Source: Candidatus Methylomirabilota bacterium (lineage in GTDB: Bacteria; Methylomirabilota; Methylomirabilia; Methylomirabilales; CSP1-5). Taken from it: DNA of 8,094 nt. The stretch covers positions 1-8,094 of the forward strand of contig JAKEGQ010000037.1 in assembly GCA_022615475.1 (NCBI GenBank), read 5' to 3'. Below are positions 6,201-8,094 of the stretch, one piece after another; within the stretch, counting starts at the first letter, position 1; every line of letters begins with the position of its first letter. Both the position numbers and the translations under genes were made by a program. The notes under the pieces are model-generated. The model was not told where the DNA came from and ran no database searches. It was given only the letters and a program-made list of their open reading frames with translations.

Positions 6201-7248
6201 CATCCGGGAACTCCTCACCGGCCGCATCGTCGGCAAGGATGTCAAGGTGAAGGGAAGCCGGAAGGTCCTGGTCCCGAAACGGAAGAAGCTGACGGAGGAG
6301 CTGCTCAGCGGCTTTGCCGTGGAGGAGCTCCTCGAGATCGCCAAGGCCTTGCCTGAGGAGACGGCCCGGAAGGTGGAACATGTCGCCACCGGCGCCGATA
6401 GCCAGATTCACGTGCTCCAGACCCTTCTGGACAACCGGATCGCCCGTCTCAGGAAGGGGGATGAGCTGGCGCCGGGCGTCTTTAAGATGGTCAAGGTCTA
6501 CGTGGCGATGAAGCGAAAGCTGTCGGTGGGGGATAAGATGGCCGGCCGGCACGGAAACAAGGGGGTCATCTCGAAGATCCTCCCCGAGGAGGACATGCCC
6601 TATCTCCCCGACGGGACCGCGGTCGAGGTGGTCCTCAATCCCTTGGGGGTCCCTTCTCGCATGAACGTCGGGCAGATCCTGGAGACCCACGTGGGCTGGG
6701 CCGCGCATGCACTGGGCATGAAGATGGACTCGCCCGTCTTCGACGGGCCCTCGGAGAAGGAGATCAAGGACCTGTTGAAGAAGGCTGGTCTCCCCACCTC
6801 CGGCAAGACCGTCCTCTACGATGGTCGGACGGGCAGGCCGTTTCACCAGCCGGTCACCGCCGGGTATCTCTACCTCATGAAGCTCGCCCATCTGGTGGAG
6901 GATAAGATTCACGCCCGGTCCATCGGCCCCTATTCTCTCGTCACGCAACAGCCGTTGGGGGGAAAGGCGCAGTTCGGCGGCCAGCGTTTTGGGGAGATGG
7001 AGGTCTGGGCGCTCGAGGCGTACGGAGCCGCCTATACCCTGCAGGAGATCCTCACGGTCAAGTCGGACGATGTGGTGGGCCGCACGAAGATGTACGAATC
7101 GATCGTCAAGGGGGATTGCACGTTGGAGCCGGGACTACCGGAGTCCTTTAACGTCCTGGTCAAGGAGCTCCAGAGTCTGGCCCTGGATGTGGATTTGGTC
7201 ACGGACAAGGGCGTCCGGCTGGAAGAGGGAGGAAAGGCGCGTGGATAA
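3244..7248 (+). CDS. rpoB: DNA-directed RNA polymerase subunit beta
   Basis: RpoB forms one side of the RNA polymerase active cleft and is the target of rifampicin. The 1334-aa product is collinear with E. coli RpoB. D-R-R-R-K is at 209-213, and an SI1-like region follows from about 236 to 353. The rifampicin region S-Q-L-S-Q-F-M-D-Q-T-N-P-L begins at 520, with D527, H537 and S542 equal to E. coli D516, H526 and S531, so it appears wild-type. C-P-I-E-T-P-E-G-P-N is at 570-579. An SI2-like, partly charged helical region lies at about 955-1075. The catalytic G-D-K-M-A-G-R-H-G-N-K-G is at 1096-1107, with K1098 and K1106 matching E. coli K1065 and K1073. About 50 residues present in E. coli before P-V-F-D-G (1164-1168) are missing. 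The stop lies inside the rpoC start. Confidence 0.99.
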   Translation: MAGGSMAVAKTKELERRISFAKFPEIIAIPNLIEIQRGSFQQFLQLGLAPDRREETGLQGVFASIFPISDYEDSASLEFVKYDFGDPKYTPEECREKGMTYSVPLKVTLRLVVWDKSGDGARGIRDVKEQEVYLGEMPVMSEHGTFIINGTERVVVSQLHRSPGAFFDHDRGKTHSGGKVLYSARLIPNRGSWLEFEFDSHDVLHVRVDRRRKFLVTILLRAIGYGSNEEILALFYERDTVRFDGSREVVLEGVSPGWRITKDLSDPKSKDVILARGKRITGAILKRLQSARVKEVPVYREDLVGRILAVDVVEHGTGEVLAECAQQITEEILERFVKRGVQKLHLLRGADERDVFEIRETVLRDPTGSEESALVEIYRRMRPGDPPTLESARVLLQNMFFNPRRYDLSKVGRFKLKSKLGTETPLDVRILQKEDIVALIKYLLNLKRGEGQVDDIDHLGNRRVRSAGELLEEQFRIGLARMERAVRERMSTQEVETLMPHDLVNAKPVTAALKEFFGSSQLSQFMDQTNPLAELTHKRRLSALGPGGLSRERAGFEVRDVHPTHCGRMCPIETPEGPNVGLISSLSTYARVNEFGFIETPYRKVRDGRVSDEIEYLTADVDERFIIAQANAPVDARGRFVNDRVQARSGGNFIMAPREQVAYMDVSPKQLVGVSSALIPFLEHDDANRALMGANMQRQAVPLLRPTAPIVGTGMELVAAQDSGAVVTARRSGVVESVSANRIIIRVDPDRDEQLKVPNVDIYALLKFERSNQNTCVNQRPIVSVGQRVKKSQVIADGPATQSGELALGQNVLVAFMPWGGYNFEDAVLISERLVKDDRYTSIHIEEFEIEARDTKLGKEEITRDIPNVGEDALKDLDESGIVRIGAEVKPSDILVGKVTPKGETVLTPEERLLRAIFGEKAEDVRDASLYVPPGIQGTVVGVKVFSRRGVDKDERAKSIEDEEIARLQKDFDDEIAIIAKERDRRIRELLTGRIVGKDVKVKGSRKVLVPKRKKLTEELLSGFAVEELLEIAKALPEETARKVEHVATGADSQIHVLQTLLDNRIARLRKGDELAPGVFKMVKVYVAMKRKLSVGDKMAGRHGNKGVISKILPEEDMPYLPDGTAVEVVLNPLGVPSRMNVGQILETHVGWAAHALGMKMDSPVFDGPSEKEIKDLLKKAGLPTSGKTVLYDGRTGRPFHQPVTAGYLYLMKLAHLVEDKIHARSIGPYSLVTQQPLGGKAQFGGQRFGEMEVWALEAYGAAYTLQEILTVKSDDVVGRTKMYESIVKGDCTLEPGLPESFNVLVKELQSLALDVDLVTDKGVRLEEGGKARG
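7225..7232 (+). promoter_or_regulatory. Ribosome binding site of rpoC, inside rpoB
   Basis: GAGGGAGG within the last codons of rpoB lies 8 nt before the GTG at 7241. It supports the GTG as the true rpoC start. Confidence 0.8.
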
Positions 7249-8094
7249 GTTTTTTGGGTTTTTCGACGAGAAGCCTATCGACCCGACGAGCTTCAAGGCC
7301 ATTCGGATTGGGCTGGCCTCGCCGGAGAAGATCCGTTCCTGGTCCCACGGCGAGGTGAAGAAGCCGGAGACGATCAACTACCGGACCTTCAAACCCGAAC
7401 GGGACGGGCTCTTCTGCGCCAAGATCTTCGGCCCGACCAAGGACTGGGAGTGCAACTGCGGGAAGTTCAAGGGGATCAAGCACCGGAACGTCGTCTGTGA
7501 CAAGTGCGGGGTGGAGGTGATTCGGTCCAAGGTGCGCCGCCAGCGTCTGGGGCATATCGAGCTGGCCTCCCGCGTTGTCCATATCTGGTTCTTTAAATCC
7601 ATCCCCTCCCGGGTCGGCTACCTCCTCGACATGTCCCTGCGGGACCTCGAGAAGGTCCTCTATTTCGAAGAGTATGTCGTGGTGGATCCGGGACAGACCC
7701 CCCTCAAGCCCAAGGAGCTCCTGAACGAGGAGCGGTACCGGAAGCTCCAGGAGGAGTACGGGAATGGCTTTAAGGCGGAGATCGGCGCCGAGGCCATTCG
7801 GACCCTTCTCAAGCGGGTGGACCCGCGCAAAATGGCCGAGGAACTCAGGCAGCAGATGCAGCGGGAGACCTCCCAGCAGACCCGGAAGAAGATCGTGAAG
7901 CGCCTCCGGATCGTGGACGCCTTCCTCACCTCGGGGAACAAGCCCGAGTGGATGATCCTCGAGGTGATGCCTGTCCTCCCGCCCGAACTCCGACCGCTCG
8001 TCCCCTTGGACGGGGGCCGCTTTGCCACCTCGGATCTCAACGACCTCTACCGCCGGGTCATCAACCGGAACAATCGCCTGAAGCGCCTGATGGA
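7241..8094 (+). CDS. rpoC: DNA-directed RNA polymerase subunit beta' (5' part, runs off window)
   Basis: RpoC holds the catalytic Mg centre and, with RpoB, the active cleft. Only the first 284 codons are present, so the N-A-D-F-D-G-D catalytic loop is outside. The start is GTG at 7241, 8 nt inside rpoB, with a strong SD. The resulting N-terminus lines up with E. coli RpoC almost from residue 1. Seen in order are I-R-S-W-S-x-G-E-V-K-K-P-E-T-I-N-Y-R-T at about 31-50; the N-terminal zinc-binding cysteines C71, C73, C86 and C89; R-L-G-H-I-E-L-A; the charged helical clamp region at about 160-225; and S-G-N-K-P-E-W-M-I-L, D-G-G-R-F-A-T-S-D-L-N-D-L-Y-R-R and N-R-N-N-R-L-K-R-L at the edge. All key residues are intact. 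Confidence 0.98.
   Translation, partial: MDKFFGFFDEKPIDPTSFKAIRIGLASPEKIRSWSHGEVKKPETINYRTFKPERDGLFCAKIFGPTKDWECNCGKFKGIKHRNVVCDKCGVEVIRSKVRRQRLGHIELASRVVHIWFFKSIPSRVGYLLDMSLRDLEKVLYFEEYVVVDPGQTPLKPKELLNEERYRKLQEEYGNGFKAEIGAEAIRTLLKRVDPRKMAEELRQQMQRETSQQTRKKIVKRLRIVDAFLTSGNKPEWMILEVMPVLPPELRPLVPLDGGRFATSDLNDLYRRVINRNNRLKRLM

Noticed and set aside
5074..6948. Very long antisense open frame (624 codons) opposite rpoB
   Set aside because: It mirrors a conserved rpoB region, is low-complexity in His/Gly/Asp/Leu, and has no family features. GC-rich genes commonly give long antisense frames.

Overview
The window is one co-directional (+ strand) block of the conserved bacterial translation/transcription cluster: 3' end of a tRNA (almost certainly tRNA-Trp), then secE, nusG, rplK, rplA, rplJ, rplL, rpoB, and the first ~284 codons of rpoC, which runs off the right edge. 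Every protein-coding gene is recognisable from family motifs and none looks broken. I see no mobile element, CRISPR array or novel protein system. The unusual material lies in the gaps between genes and in small details of otherwise ordinary genes.

Organism: DNA is GC-rich by eye, Shine-Dalgarno (SD) sites are strong, and one internal site matches the canonical 16S 3' end. SecE is the short single-span form (64 aa), which argues against an enterobacterial type. RpoB carries sequence at both positions where Escherichia coli RpoB has its large lineage inserts (SI1 and SI2), so it is of the Gram-negative/proteobacteria-like type. It lacks about 50 residues that E. coli has near the C-terminal clamp region. 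This fits a GC-rich Gram-negative or candidate-phylum bacterium, for example NC10/Methylomirabilota, Rokubacteria or a deltaproteobacterial relative. That placement is a guess from general look, not from a search.

Layout: tRNA end 1-32. A 57-nt gap holds a hairpin and a 7-bp tandem repeat running up to the secE SD. secE (90-284) and nusG (292-861) are 7 nt apart. rplK (883-1308) follows after 21 nt. A 95-nt gap then contains a large fold-back built of inverted arrays of 7-bp units. rplA (1404-2114) and rplJ (2130-2702) are only 15 nt apart. A 47-nt gap with a perfect 9-bp inverted repeat precedes rplL (2750-3142). A 101-nt gap with several hairpins precedes rpoB (3244-7248). rpoC starts at a GTG inside the end of rpoB (8-nt overlap).

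How the genes fit together: SecE is the small essential subunit of the SecYEG translocon. NusG binds RNA polymerase and couples it to the ribosome or to Rho. L11, L1, L10 and L7/L12 build the ribosomal L1 stalk and the GTPase-associated stalk. RpoB and RpoC form the catalytic core of RNA polymerase. The best observations are the two fold-back elements made of heptamer repeats, the in-frame 21-bp duplication at the NusG N-terminus, the hairpin between rplJ and rplL, and the lack of room for the usual L10 autoregulatory leader upstream of rplJ.
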